From Pseudomonas viridiflava (GTDB taxonomy: Bacteria; Pseudomonadota; Gammaproteobacteria; Pseudomonadales; Pseudomonadaceae), in NCBI RefSeq assembly GCF_900585905.1, contig NZ_UTVH01000076.1, positions 1-64,000 on the forward strand: a stretch of 64,000 nt of DNA, written 5' to 3'. Below the pieces are notes generated by a model. It was not told the origin of the DNA, ran no database searches, and worked only from the letters and a program-made list of their open reading frames with translations. Position numbers and translations under genes: made by a program. Below, in pieces: positions 18,497-27,261 of this stretch. How positions within the stretch are numbered: position 1 is the first letter of the stretch; every line of letters starts with the position of its first letter.

Positions 18497-21361
18497 TCAT
18501 GCCTCCTGATAGCTTTCAATAGACGGGCAGGCACAGACCAGATTGCGATCGCCGAAGACATTGTCGACGCGACCCACGGGTGGCCAGTATTTGCCGTCGA
18601 TCAGGGATTCGACCGGGTACACCGCTTGCTCGCGGCTGTAGGGGTGAGTCCACTCGCCAACAATTTCTGCGGCGGTATGCGGGGCGTTTTTCAGCGGGTT
18701 GTCTTCCTTGTCCAGCTCGCCGCTCTCGACTGCGCGGATTTCTTCGCGAATCTTGATCATGGCGTCGCAGAAACGGTCCAGCTCTTCCTTGGATTCGCTT
18801 TCGGTCGGTTCGATCATCAGCGTGCCCGCCACCGGGAACGACATGGTCGGCGCGTGGAAGCCGAAGTCGATCAGGCGCTTGGCGACGTCATCGACGCTGA
18901 TGCCGCTGCTGTCCTTGAGCGGGCGCAGGTCAAGGATGCACTCGTGGGCCACCAGGCCGTTGCTGCCGGTGTAAAGCACGGGGTAGTGCTCTTCCAGGCG
19001 GCGGGAAATGTAATTGGCGTTGAGGATCGCCAGTTGCGAGGCGCGCTTGAGACCTTCGCCGCCCATCATGCTGATGTACATCCAGGTGATCGGCAGGATG
19101 CTGGCGCTGCCGAACGGTGCCGCGCAGACCGCGCCGGCCTTGCGGTCCATGCGGGCGTGGCCGGGCAGGAACGGGGTCAGGTGCGACTTGACGCCAATCG
19201 GGCCGACACCCGGGCCGCCGCCGCCGTGGGGGATGCAGAAGGTCTTGTGCAGGTTCAGGTGCGACACGTCGCCGCCGAACTTGCCCGGCGCGCAGAGGCC
19301 GACCATGGCGTTCATGTTGGCGCCGTCGATATACACCTGACCGCCGTTGTCATGGACGATGGCGCAGATTTCGCGGATGCCTTCCTCGAACACGCCGTGG
19401 GTCGACGGGTAGGTGATCATGATCGCGGCCAGATGCTCGCGGTGTTCGATGGCCTTGGCGCGCAAATCCTCGATGTCGACGTTGCCGCGTGCATCACAGG
19501 CGGTGACGACCACGCGCATGCCAGCCATGTTGGCAGTGGCCGGGTTGGTGCCGTGAGCGGACGACGGAATCAGGCAGATGTCGCGGCGTTCATCGCCACG
19601 GCTCTGGTGATAGGCACGGATGGCCAGCAGGCCTGCGTACTCGCCCTGGGAACCGGCGTTGGGCTGCAGCGAGATGGAGTCGTAACCGGTGGCGGCGCAG
19701 AGCATCGCTTCCAGTTCGTCAGTGAGCTGCTGGTAACCGGCGCTTTGCTCGGCGGGGGCAAACGGGTGCAGATCGCCGAACTCGGCCCAGGTAACCGGGA
19801 TCATTTCGCTGGCGGCATTGAGCTTCATGGTGCACGAACCCAGCGGAATCATGGTGCGGTCCAGCGCCAGGTCCTTGTCGGCCAGCTTGCGCAGGTAGCG
19901 CATCAGTTCGGTTTCAGAATGATAGCGGTTGAACACCGGGTGGCTGAGGATGGCCGATTGACGCAGCAGGCTCTGGGGTACCTTGGCTTCGGCGCTGGCA
20001 GCCAGGGCGGCGAAGTCCGGCAGGGTCTGGCCTTCACCGGCGAAGATCGCCCACAGTGTTTCGACGGCAGCGGGTGTAGTGGTTTCATCCAGCGACAGGC
20101 CCAGACGCTGGCTGTCCACTTCGCGCAGGTTGATCTGCTGCGCACGTGCCTTGGCGTGCAACGCTGCGGTGTCAGCGCCGGTGTTGATCGTCAGGCTGTC
20201 GAAGAAGTACGTCTGCTCAACCTGCAGGCCCAGCTGGCTGAGGCCCTTGGCGAAGATCACTGTCAGTTGATGAACGCGATTGGCGATCCGGGTCAAACCC
20301 TGAGGGCCGTGATAAACGGCGTACATGCTGGCGATGTTGGCCAGCAGCACTTGCGCGGTGCAGATGTTGCTGGTGGCTTTCTCGCGGCGGATATGTTGCT
20401 CGCGGGTCTGCATTGCCAGGCGCAGTGCCTGCTTGCCGTGACGATCCACCGAGACACCCACCAGACGGCCCGGCATGTCGCGCTTGTACGCATCCTTGGT
20501 GGAGAAGTAGGCGGCGTGTGGGCCACCAAAGCCCAGTGGCACGCCAAACCGCTGCGCACTGCCAATGGCCACGTCGGCACCGAACTCGCCGGGCGGGGTC
20601 AGCAGGGTCAGGGCCAGCAAATCTGCGGCCACCGCCACCAGCGCGTTGGCGGCGTGGAAGCGCTCCACCAGTTCACGATAGTCAAACACGTCGCCGTTGC
20701 TCGCCGGATACTGCAGCAGGGCGCCAAAGAACGGGCTGACATCGCTCAGCTCGGCTTCGTCGGCGACCACGACCGTGATGCCCAGTGGCTCGGCGCGGGT
20801 GCGCAGCACGTCCAGGGTCTGCGGATGGCAGTGGCTGGAGGCGAAGAACTGATGGCTGCTCTTGTTCTTGCTCAGGCGTTTGCAGAAGGTCATCGCTTCG
20901 GCAGCGGCGGTGGCTTCATCGAGCAACGAGGCGTTGGCAATCGGCAAGCCCGTGAGGTCGCTGATCAGGGTCTGAAAATTGAGCAGGGATTCCAGGCGGC
21001 CCTGGGAGATTTCTGGCTGGTAAGGCGTGTAGGCGGTGTACCAGGCCGGGTTTTCCAGCAGGTTGCGCAGGATGGGCGCAGGCGTGTGGGTGTTGTAATA
21101 ACCCTGGCCGATGTAAGTGGTAAACAGCTGGTTCTTGCCTGCGATGGCCTTGATCGAGGCCAGGGCATCGGCTTCGCTCAGGCCCGGCGTGCTGCCCAGC
21201 ACGCTGGTGCCCTTGATGGTTTCCGGAATGACGCTGGCGCTCAATGCTTCCAGCGATTCGTAGCCCAGGGTCGCCAGCATGGCGTGCTCGTCGGCGGCGC
21301 GGGGGCCGATGTGGCGGGCGATGAATTCGTTGGCAGTGCTCAGTTCAATCATGTCGGTCAT
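18497..21361 (-). CDS. gcvP: Glycine dehydrogenase (decarboxylating), P protein
   Basis: A 954-residue PLP enzyme that decarboxylates glycine and loads the aminomethyl group onto the GcvH lipoyl arm. The two homologous halves are fused, as in proteobacteria. The PLP lysine is in [19 protein letters not shown] (about residue 705). [12 protein letters not shown] and [14 protein letters not shown] are intact. It lies 10 bp downstream of gcvH and just overlaps gcvT. A 922-residue antisense frame is a codon-bias shadow. Confidence 0.97.
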   Translation of the reverse strand: MTDMIELSTANEFIARHIGPRAADEHAMLATLGYESLEALSASVIPETIKGTSVLGSTPGLSEADALASIKAIAGKNQLFTTYIGQGYYNTHTPAPILRNLLENPAWYTAYTPYQPEISQGRLESLLNFQTLISDLTGLPIANASLLDEATAAAEAMTFCKRLSKNKSSHQFFASSHCHPQTLDVLRTRAEPLGITVVVADEAELSDVSPFFGALLQYPASNGDVFDYRELVERFHAANALVAVAADLLALTLLTPPGEFGADVAIGSAQRFGVPLGFGGPHAAYFSTKDAYKRDMPGRLVGVSVDRHGKQALRLAMQTREQHIRREKATSNICTAQVLLANIASMYAVYHGPQGLTRIANRVHQLTVIFAKGLSQLGLQVEQTYFFDSLTINTGADTAALHAKARAQQINLREVDSQRLGLSLDETTTPAAVETLWAIFAGEGQTLPDFAALAASAEAKVPQSLLRQSAILSHPVFNRYHSETELMRYLRKLADKDLALDRTMIPLGSCTMKLNAASEMIPVTWAEFGDLHPFAPAEQSAGYQQLTDELEAMLCAATGYDSISLQPNAGSQGEYAGLLAIRAYHQSRGDERRDICLIPSSAHGTNPATANMAGMRVVVTACDARGNVDIEDLRAKAIEHREHLAAIMITYPSTHGVFEEGIREICAIVHDNGGQVYIDGANMNAMVGLCAPGKFGGDVSHLNLHKTFCIPHGGGGPGVGPIGVKSHLTPFLPGHARMDRKAGAVCAAPFGSASILPITWMYISMMGGEGLKRASQLAILNANYISRRLEEHYPVLYTGSNGLVAHECILDLRPLKDSSGISVDDVAKRLIDFGFHAPTMSFPVAGTLMIEPTESESKEELDRFCDAMIKIREEIRAVESGELDKEDNPLKNAPHTAAEIVGEWTHPYSREQAVYPVESLIDGKYWPPVGRVDNVFGDRNLVCACPSIESYQEA

Positions 21362-21371
21362 GGTCGGCTCC

Positions 21372-21755
21372 TCAGGCTTCGGCGTTGGCTTTGATCAGGC
21401 GGTCGTAGGCGTCCTGATCGAGCAACTGCTCGACGGCACTGGCGTCCTGGGGGATGAATCGAAAGAACCAGCCGGCGCCGAGGGCGTCTTCGTTGACCAG
21501 TTCCGGAGTGGCATCGAGGGCGGAGTTGACTTCAACCACTTCGCCATCGAGGGGCATGTTGATGCTGCTGGCGGCTTTGACCGATTCGACGACCGATGCT
21601 TCGGCATGCTGGGCGTAGGTCTGCAGTTCCGGCAGTTGTACGTAGACCACATCACCCAGGGATTCTTGTGCGTAAGGCGTTATGCCTACGGTGACACTGC
21701 CATCGATTTCGGCTCGCAGCCATTCGTGATCGACAGTGAAACGCAATTCGCTCAT
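21372..21755 (-). CDS. gcvH: Glycine cleavage system H protein
   Basis: A 127-residue lipoyl carrier that shuttles the aminomethyl intermediate between GcvP and GcvT. It starts [19 protein letters not shown]; the lipoylated lysine is in [13 protein letters not shown] (about residue 64). ATG 21755 is chosen over 21776 by family alignment. It is first gene of the gcvHPT operon. Confidence 0.95.
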   Translation of the reverse strand: MSELRFTVDHEWLRAEIDGSVTVGITPYAQESLGDVVYVQLPELQTYAQHAEASVVESVKAASSINMPLDGEVVEVNSALDATPELVNEDALGAGWFFRFIPQDASAVEQLLDQDAYDRLIKANAEA

Positions 21756-21815
21756 AAAAACTCCTGACAGTGACATGAGCCCGCAGCGCGCGCAGGCGTG
21801 ATGGCTTTATCTAGC

Positions 21816-21844
21816 AAATAGGCGGCCAGCTTTATATTTGTCAA
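21816..21844 (-). promoter_or_regulatory. Candidate sigma-70 promoter of gcvHPT
   Basis: On the minus strand, TTGACA (21844-21839), a 17-bp spacer, and CTATTT (21821-21816). The -35 is perfect and the -10 is poor. The predicted start is about 50 nt upstream of gcvH. It is prediction from consensus only. Confidence 0.45.
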
Positions 21845-21893
21845 TAAATTCAATGGCTTAAAGATTTTTAGACTGTATGTATGCTACGCCTGT

Positions 21894-21979
21894 GTATTGA
21901 TTTCAATACGCTGATCTGGCGGGTGCGTATTTCGGTGACGAGAAAGCTGTACTGAAATCGTTCCGCTGTACTGATATCG
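21894..21979. promoter_or_regulatory. Palindrome and direct repeats upstream of gcvH (candidate operator)
   Basis: A perfect inverted repeat GTATTGA-TT-TCAATAC (21894-21909) is followed by two 15-bp direct repeats, GCTGTACTGAAATCG at 21946-21960 and GCTGTACTGATATCG at 21965-21979, set 19 bp apart. They lie upstream of the candidate gcv promoter and outside any gene. An activator site is inferred; the binding protein is unknown. Confidence 0.4.
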
Positions 21980-22048
21980 ATACGATCATTGTGGTGCCTT
22001 CCGCCGTACGTTTCGCGCTGTTCTCAAGATCGCGATCGCTGCGGACCT

Positions 22049-22135
22049 GTAGGAGTGAGCTTGCTCGCGATTGGATTTCTAGCCCCACATAGCCGCTGAC
22101 TTAACTGACGCCATCGCGGGCAAGCGCGCTCCTAC
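22049..22135. repeat. Paired REP, type i
   Basis: Opposed arms GTAGGAGTGAGCTTGCTCGC and GCGGGCAAGCGCGCTCCTAC, between the metR stop and the gcv regulatory region. Confidence 0.9.
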
Positions 22136-22231
22136 GGACTCTGCATGCCCAAGGAATGCGTGGCCTCCCTTGCAATGCTGCGATTTCAAGAGCACCGCAA
22201 TACACACAATCCCAAGCGCTCCAGACAAGTA

Positions 22232-23149
22232 TCACCGCACTGCGCTGACGCCATCCAGCGTGGCGAATGAGGTGTCTTTGGCCGTCAGCAGGAAATCGCG
22301 CATGTAGGGGGCGTCGAGCATGTCGGTGCGCACGGCGGCGTAAAGGGTGGCGAACAGGCCTTTTTCACCCAGGCGTTTGCCTTTGACGTAGCCCCGCGAA
22401 CTGTATTCGTGCAGCGCCCAGTGGGGCATGCCACAGACACCGCGACCGCTGGCCACCAGTTGCATCATCATGACGGTCAGCTCCGAGGTGCGCACCTGGG
22501 CCGGCTCGATGTCCGCCGGTTCCAGGAAACGAGTGAAGATGTCCAGCCGGTCACGCTCCACCGGATAGGTGATCAGGATTTCCTTGATCAAGTCTTCCGG
22601 CACAATGAACGGCTTGCTTGCCAGCGCATGCTGATTGGCCACCGCCAGCATCGCCTCGTAGGTGAACAGCGGCACATAGGTGATGCCCAGCAGTTCCAGC
22701 GGGTCAGAGGTGACCACCAGGTCGAGATCGCCACGGGCCAGCGCTGGCAGTGGCGCAAAGGCAAAGCCCGAGGCCAGGTCCAGCTCGACTTCGGGCCAGG
22801 CATCGCGGAACTGATCGATGGTCGGCATCAGCCACTGAAAGCAGCTGTGGCACTCGATGGCCATGTGCAGGCGCCCCGCAGTGCCCCCCGCCAGACGCGC
22901 AATGTCGCGTTCCGCGCCGCGCAGCTGTGGCAACACCGAGTCGGCCAGCTGTAGCAAGCGCAAGCCGGCACTGGTGAAGCGCACCGGTTTGGTCTTGCGC
23001 ACGAACAACGGCATGCTCAGGCGCTCCTCCAGCTCTTTGAACTGATGGGACAGCGCTGACTGTGTCAGATGCAGGCGTTCGGCGGCCTCCACCAGGCTGT
23101 CGGCTTCTCGCAGGGCGTGCAGGGTTTTCAAGTGGCGTATTTCAAGCAC
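22232..23149 (-). CDS. metR: LysR-type regulator MetR
   Basis: A 305-residue LysR-family activator of methionine synthesis genes, using homocysteine as co-inducer in E. coli. The N-terminal helix-turn-helix is at about residues 18-37 (SLVEAAERLHLTQSALSHQF), and a substrate-binding domain follows. ECHSCFQWLMPTIDQFR is a MetR-specific block. The start is GTG 23149 (VLEIRHLKTLHALREA), as in orthologues; the frame runs open to 23497 through the divergent gene, which is not credible. It is divergent from a truncated metE, the expected MetR target. Confidence 0.92.
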   Translation of the reverse strand: MLEIRHLKTLHALREADSLVEAAERLHLTQSALSHQFKELEERLSMPLFVRKTKPVRFTSAGLRLLQLADSVLPQLRGAERDIARLAGGTAGRLHMAIECHSCFQWLMPTIDQFRDAWPEVELDLASGFAFAPLPALARGDLDLVVTSDPLELLGITYVPLFTYEAMLAVANQHALASKPFIVPEDLIKEILITYPVERDRLDIFTRFLEPADIEPAQVRTSELTVMMMQLVASGRGVCGMPHWALHEYSSRGYVKGKRLGEKGLFATLYAAVRTDMLDAPYMRDFLLTAKDTSFATLDGVSAVR

Positions 23150-23192
23150 CTTGGCGCTCCATGAAAAAATCTTGTGATGAACACGAAAAAAA

Positions 23193-23205
23193 TGAGTTTG
23201 TCTCA
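23193..23205. promoter_or_regulatory. metR: Candidate MetR operator
   Basis: The dyad TGAG-TTTGT-CTCA lies between divergent metR and the metE-like gene, 50 bp before the latter. It matches the enterobacterial MetR pattern TGAA-N5-TTCA in spacing and symmetry, with one change per arm. Confidence 0.5.
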
Positions 23206-23254
23206 TGATAGGGCGGATGTCGACAATACGCCCATCTTTTAAAGGGGATGCACC

Positions 23255-24262
23255 ATGGCCTTGGCCCATCATTCTGCCCGCGCACCGTTCAGTGTCCACG
23301 ATGACCTGAAACCGTCCATCCACGCCTGGCTTGCCGGTGAAATGAGCGAGGATGCCTTGCGGGTAACTGCTGGGGGGCTGCGCCGCAACCGCTGGCAGTC
23401 CCAGCAGGCCGCCGGGATCGAGCAACTGCCGGTGGGTGATTTCGCCTGGCAGGATTCGGTACTGACCCATTCGCTGATGCTGGGTGTGATCCCGCAACGC
23501 TTTGCCGACAGCAAGGACAGCCGTGGTTTGCCAACCCTGGCGACGCTGTTTGCCATGGCCGAAGACGCCGGGTCTGACGCCGATGATTGCGCCAGGCGCT
23601 GGTTCGACACCGAGTCACGCTACGTCGCGCCGCAGTTCACTCGGGAGCAACGCTTCCAGCTGAGCTGGGAGCAGTTGTTCGAGGAGGTCGAAGAGGCAAA
23701 GCGGTTTGGTCACGCGGTCAAACCTGTACTGCTTGGCCCGCTGACTTATCTCTGGCTGGGGGAAACCACGGGCGACCCTTTCGACAGACTCGACCTGCTG
23801 GAGCGCCTGCTGCCGCTGTATGGCGAAATTCTCGGCAGGCTGGCGGGGCAGGGCGTGGAGTGGGTACAGATCGATGAACCGATTCTGGCGCTGGAGTTGC
23901 CGCAGGCCTGGAAAAGCGCGTTCGAGCGGGCGTATCACATCTTGCAGTATTCGCCGTTGAAAAAGCTGCTCGCCACTTACACCGGGGCCCTGACCGATAA
24001 TCTCGGGCTTGCCGCCTGTCTGCCGGTGCAGGGCCTGCACGTCGATCTGGTGCAGGCGCCCGAGCAGCTGGCGGCCGTGCTGGATCGCGTGCCCACATAC
24101 AAAGTGCTGTCGCTGGGGGTGGTCGATGAAAGTGACGTGTTACTGGCTAACCTGCGACCCCGGCTTGAACAGGTTCAAGAGGCGCAACTGCGGTTTGGCG
24201 ACAATCTCTGGCTGGCCGGATCGCGAGCCTTGCTGCAGTACCCCCTCGCTGAAGCTCTGTAA
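23255..24262 (+). CDS. MetE-like protein with only the N-terminal domain
   Basis: A 335-residue protein matching the first half of cobalamin-independent methionine synthase (about 760 residues in MetE). Conserved MetE blocks: LPVGDFAW (about 60-67), KPVLLGPLTYLWLG (about 157-170), EWVQIDEPILALELPQAW (about 204-221), LPVQGLHVDLVQAP. It ends LAGSRALLQYPLAEAL, at the place where MetE continues through SLLH into the linker and catalytic barrel. The zinc ligands and homocysteine site of the C-terminal barrel are therefore absent. The N-terminal FPRIG motif is also replaced (HHSARAPFSVHDDL). The AAAGGGG ribosome site is good and the frame is clean. Divergent metR suggests it is still regulated as a methionine gene. 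Confidence 0.8.
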   Translation: MALAHHSARAPFSVHDDLKPSIHAWLAGEMSEDALRVTAGGLRRNRWQSQQAAGIEQLPVGDFAWQDSVLTHSLMLGVIPQRFADSKDSRGLPTLATLFAMAEDAGSDADDCARRWFDTESRYVAPQFTREQRFQLSWEQLFEEVEEAKRFGHAVKPVLLGPLTYLWLGETTGDPFDRLDLLERLLPLYGEILGRLAGQGVEWVQIDEPILALELPQAWKSAFERAYHILQYSPLKKLLATYTGALTDNLGLAACLPVQGLHVDLVQAPEQLAAVLDRVPTYKVLSLGVVDESDVLLANLRPRLEQVQEAQLRFGDNLWLAGSRALLQYPLAEAL

Positions 24263-24275
24263 AATCACAGTTCTC

Positions 24276-24347
24276 GTGGGACCGGCTTCAGCCGGGACGA
24301 GGCCGGAAAATTCAAAATGCTGCCTTCCCGGCTAAAGCCAGGCGTAC
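24276..24347. repeat. Paired palindrome, type ii (right arm diverged)
   Basis: Left arm GTGGGACCGGCTTCAGCCGG at 24276, opposed arm CTTCCCGGCTAAAGCC at 24324-24339. It starts 13 bp after the stop of the truncated MetE-like gene, exactly where the missing half would follow. Confidence 0.85.
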
Positions 24348-24479
24348 GATCCCCGTCTGCGCGCGGTTATAAAGACCGTTCAGCCGCCTTCATCAAACTG
24401 TCACGCAACTGTGGCAGCGCCCCCGACAAAACTTCATCAGACTCGCGGCCTATTGGGATCTGTTGTCGGTATTTATCAA

Positions 24480-25472
24480 ATGCGTGTTTTTCTGTTTCTG
24501 GCCGCACTTTTATGCGGCCTGCCGTCGTTTGCGTCGGCTCGATGTGATGTCAATGTTGCAACTCAATTCGTCGACCTCAAGCAGGTACGCCTGGCCTATC
24601 AGAGCATCGGCCGTGACTCCGACCCTGCCTTGCTGCTGGTCATGGGCCTGGGCGGGCAGCTGATTCACTGGCCTGATGAGGTGGTGGCCGCGCTGTGCGA
24701 GCAGGGTTATCGGGTCATTCGTTACGATAATCGCGATGTTGGTCTTTCGACCTGGGTCGCCGCACCTCCCAGCGCCAACCTGACCTACGAAGTGCTGCGT
24801 TTCAAGCTCGGCCTGCAAGTCGCTGCGCCGTATTCACTGACCGACATGGCGGATGACGCGCTGGGTTTGATGGATGCGCTGCAGGTCAGGCAGTTCCACG
24901 TGCTGGGTGCCAGCATGGGTGGCATGATCGCTCAGCACATGGCCGACATGGCGCCCCAGCGGGTTGAAAGCCTGACCTTGATCATGACCACCTCCGGCGC
25001 TCAGGGCTTGCCGATGCCCAGCCCGGCGTTGCTGCAATTGCTGGCCAAGCGTGGCGCGCCGGATCGTGCCACCGCCCTGGAACAGCAGGCGGATCTGCTC
25101 GCCGCACTGGGCAGCCCCCAGGTCAAGGATGATCGTGCCTCGTTGCTGCAACAGGCGGCGGCGTCCTATGACCGGGCGTTCAATCCCGAAGGGGTCAAGC
25201 GGCAGATTCTGGCGATTCTGGCCGAGCCGAGCCGGGTGCAATTGCTTGATCGCCTGCGTCTGCCGGTGCTCGTGGTACACGGCACCGCCGACCCGCTGTT
25301 GCCGGTGATGCACGGCGTGCATGTGGCCGCGCACATTCAGGGCAGCCAGCTGCGGCTGATTCCAGGGTTGGCCCATCGTTTTCAGGAGGCCTTCAAAGCG
25401 CCGCTGCTGGCGGCGGTATTGCCTTACCTGCGTGCCCAGCATGACGACGGCCGGAACATGGCCCAGCTCTGA
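24480..25472 (+). CDS. Exported alpha/beta hydrolase
   Basis: A 330-residue protein. A signal peptide is likely (MRVFLFLAALLCGLPSFASA, cut near residue 20). The hydrolase fold shows the oxyanion segment LVMGLGGQ, RYDNRDVGLS, the nucleophile elbow G-A-S-M-G-G (serine about residue 140), the acid in LVVHGTADPLLP, and histidine in IPGLAHRF. All catalytic residues are present. The substrate (ester, lactone or amide) is unknown. ATG 24480 is used because it opens the signal peptide. Confidence 0.85.
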   Translation: MRVFLFLAALLCGLPSFASARCDVNVATQFVDLKQVRLAYQSIGRDSDPALLLVMGLGGQLIHWPDEVVAALCEQGYRVIRYDNRDVGLSTWVAAPPSANLTYEVLRFKLGLQVAAPYSLTDMADDALGLMDALQVRQFHVLGASMGGMIAQHMADMAPQRVESLTLIMTTSGAQGLPMPSPALLQLLAKRGAPDRATALEQQADLLAALGSPQVKDDRASLLQQAAASYDRAFNPEGVKRQILAILAEPSRVQLLDRLRLPVLVVHGTADPLLPVMHGVHVAAHIQGSQLRLIPGLAHRFQEAFKAPLLAAVLPYLRAQHDDGRNMAQL

Positions 25473-25486
25473 ATTTACCGGCTGAC

Positions 25487-25536
25487 ACACCGCCATCGTG
25501 ACCTCGCGGTGCTTGGTGGAGCGCCACCCCGGTCCT
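25487..25536. repeat. Decayed single arm of the type iii palindrome
   Basis: CCGCCATCGTGACCTCGCGG (from about 25490) resembles the right half of the element at 34503-34589. The opposed arm is missing. Confidence 0.4.
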
Positions 25537-25590
25537 ACCGATAGTGGAGAATCGCAAACCTGGCAGGTCGCGCTGAGTGGCGGGGAAAAA

Positions 25591-25832
25591 ATGAATACGC
25601 TGAAGATCATTTCCTGGCTGCAGTGGATTTCAAAAAGGCATCGTTCAAGGACGCGGCGTTCAGGAACACTTCCGAGGCGGTCATTTGCAGCTACAAAGGT
25701 AAAGGCGAGGCGGCTGTCAAACTGTCGCTGAAACCGTTCGTTAACTGGCAGGCAGTAGTGGGGACCGGCTGGAAAAAACAGCAATGCGCCGTCTCGAATA
25801 CGGCCAGTTGCTCTTTCAGTCACGCGCCATGA
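25591..25832 (+). pseudogene. Probable remnant of a small secreted protein (DUF3757-like tail)
   Basis: The frame from ATG 25591 begins MNTLKIISWL, like a signal peptide, and soon loses character. A second frame from GTG 25623 to 25832 encodes SEAVICSYKGKGEAAVKLSL, then a W-x7-W spacing and two cysteines (KKQQCAVSNTASCSF). That tail recalls the end of the DUF3757 secreted family. The two halves are in different frames with nothing between them, so I read this as a deleted and frameshifted gene. Recognition is from memory and weak. Confidence 0.3.
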
Positions 25833-25886
25833 GCCTGTTTACGCTGCAGCCTGGCGCGCAGTCCCCGCGTTTCTGTAACAGGCCAT

Positions 25887-27215
25887 TCAGCCCAGGCCGT
25901 ACTTTTTGACCTTGTCGAACAAGGTTGTTTTCGCCATGCCCAGCTCCAGGCTGGCCTGGCTGAGGTTGCCGCCGCTGCGTTGCAGGGCTTCGCTCAGCAG
26001 GTTTTTTTCGAAGGACTCCACCGCTTCGGCAAAACCCAGGCTCGGGCTTTCCTCGCTGCTGGTGCTGGCCTTCTTGAAGGCAGGCAGGCCCAGGGCGAAG
26101 CGCTCGGCGACATTGCGCAGTTCGCGAACATTGCCCGGCCAGTCGTGGCTCATCAGGCTGGACAAGGTCTGCCGGTCCAGTTGCGGCGGCTCGCGGTCGA
26201 AACGCAGGGCCGACAGTTGAAGGAAGTGCTCGAACAACTGCGGGATGTCTTCGCGCCGCTCGCGCAGCGGCGGCAGTTCCAGGGTGACTACGTTGAGGCG
26301 GTAATACAGGTCGCTGCGAAACTGTCCGGCCTTGCTCTGTTCGTCGAGGTCTGACTTGGTCGCCGCAATGACCCGGCAATCCACTTCGACGCTCTGGTTG
26401 GAGCCCAGCCGCTCCAGGGTGCGCTCCTGCAGCACCCGCAGCAGTTTGATCTGCAGGTTGATCGGCATGCTTTCCACTTCGTCGAGAAACAGTGTGCCGT
26501 TGTGGGCATGTTCGATCTTGCCGATGCGACGCTTGCCAGCACCCGTGAACGCGTTGGATTCGTGCCCGAAGATTTCCGTTTCGAACAAAGATTCTGGCAG
26601 CCCGCCGCAATTGAGCGCGACAAATTGCTGGGTGTGGCGCCGACTGAAGTCGTGCAGGCAGCGGGCGACCAGCTCCTTGCCGGTGCCGGTTTCACCTTCG
26701 ATCAGCACATTGGCCGAGGTGTCGGCGACGTTGGCAATCAGTGCGCGCAGGTTTTGCATGGCGGGCGAGCGACCGATGATCTTGCCTTCCAGGCAATCGC
26801 GCTCGGCCAGTTGTTTGCGCAGCGACCAGACTTCCCGGGCCAGGCCGCGCTGCTCCAGGGCGCGACGTGTCACGTCGACCAGGCGTTCCGGCGAAAACGG
26901 CTTCTCCATGAAATCGTAGGCGCCGTCGCGCATGGCGTTGACGGCCATGGAAATGTCGCCATGGCCGGTGATCAGCACCACCGGCAGCGTGCGGTCGCGG
27001 GCCTTGAGGCGAGTGAGCAATTCCAGGCCGTCGATGCCGGGCAGGCGAATGTCGCTGATCACGATCCCGGCAAAGTTATCGCCAATACGCGCCAAGGCTT
27101 CTTCTGCGCTGCCGACGCCTTCGCTGGCAATGTCCTCCAGCGCCAGTGCCTGCTGGCAGCCGAGCAGTACGTGAGGGTCGTCTTCGACGATGAGAACGGT
27201 CAGGTCAGTGGTCAT
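25887..27215 (-). CDS. aauR: Sigma-54 response regulator AauR
   Basis: A 442-residue DctD-type activator for acidic amino acid uptake. The receiver domain is residues 6-120 (EDDP acid pair, phospho-acceptor D55 in IVISDIRLPG, K105 in EKPF). The AAA+ domain is about 145-375, with Walker A GETGTGKE (174-181) and Walker B GTLFLDEVESMP. The sigma-54 contact loop reads N-A-F-T-G-A rather than G-A-F-T-G-A (N221). A Fis-type helix-turn-helix is at the C-terminus (GNLSQASLELGMAKTTLFDK). It lies 46 bp downstream of aauS and last in the aat-aau cluster. Confidence 0.92.
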   Translation of the reverse strand: MTTDLTVLIVEDDPHVLLGCQQALALEDIASEGVGSAEEALARIGDNFAGIVISDIRLPGIDGLELLTRLKARDRTLPVVLITGHGDISMAVNAMRDGAYDFMEKPFSPERLVDVTRRALEQRGLAREVWSLRKQLAERDCLEGKIIGRSPAMQNLRALIANVADTSANVLIEGETGTGKELVARCLHDFSRRHTQQFVALNCGGLPESLFETEIFGHESNAFTGAGKRRIGKIEHAHNGTLFLDEVESMPINLQIKLLRVLQERTLERLGSNQSVEVDCRVIAATKSDLDEQSKAGQFRSDLYYRLNVVTLELPPLRERREDIPQLFEHFLQLSALRFDREPPQLDRQTLSSLMSHDWPGNVRELRNVAERFALGLPAFKKASTSSEESPSLGFAEAVESFEKNLLSEALQRSGGNLSQASLELGMAKTTLFDKVKKYGLG

Positions 27216-27261
27216 GTGTAAATCTCGTCGAGAGGCGGGTGAACCGCGTAGGGGCTCCCTG

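Noticed and set aside
18626-21394. 922-codon open frame on the plus strand opposite gcvP
   Set aside because: It is a codon-bias shadow of gcvP; the protein is low-complexity Gly/Val/Gln-rich and unlike any family.
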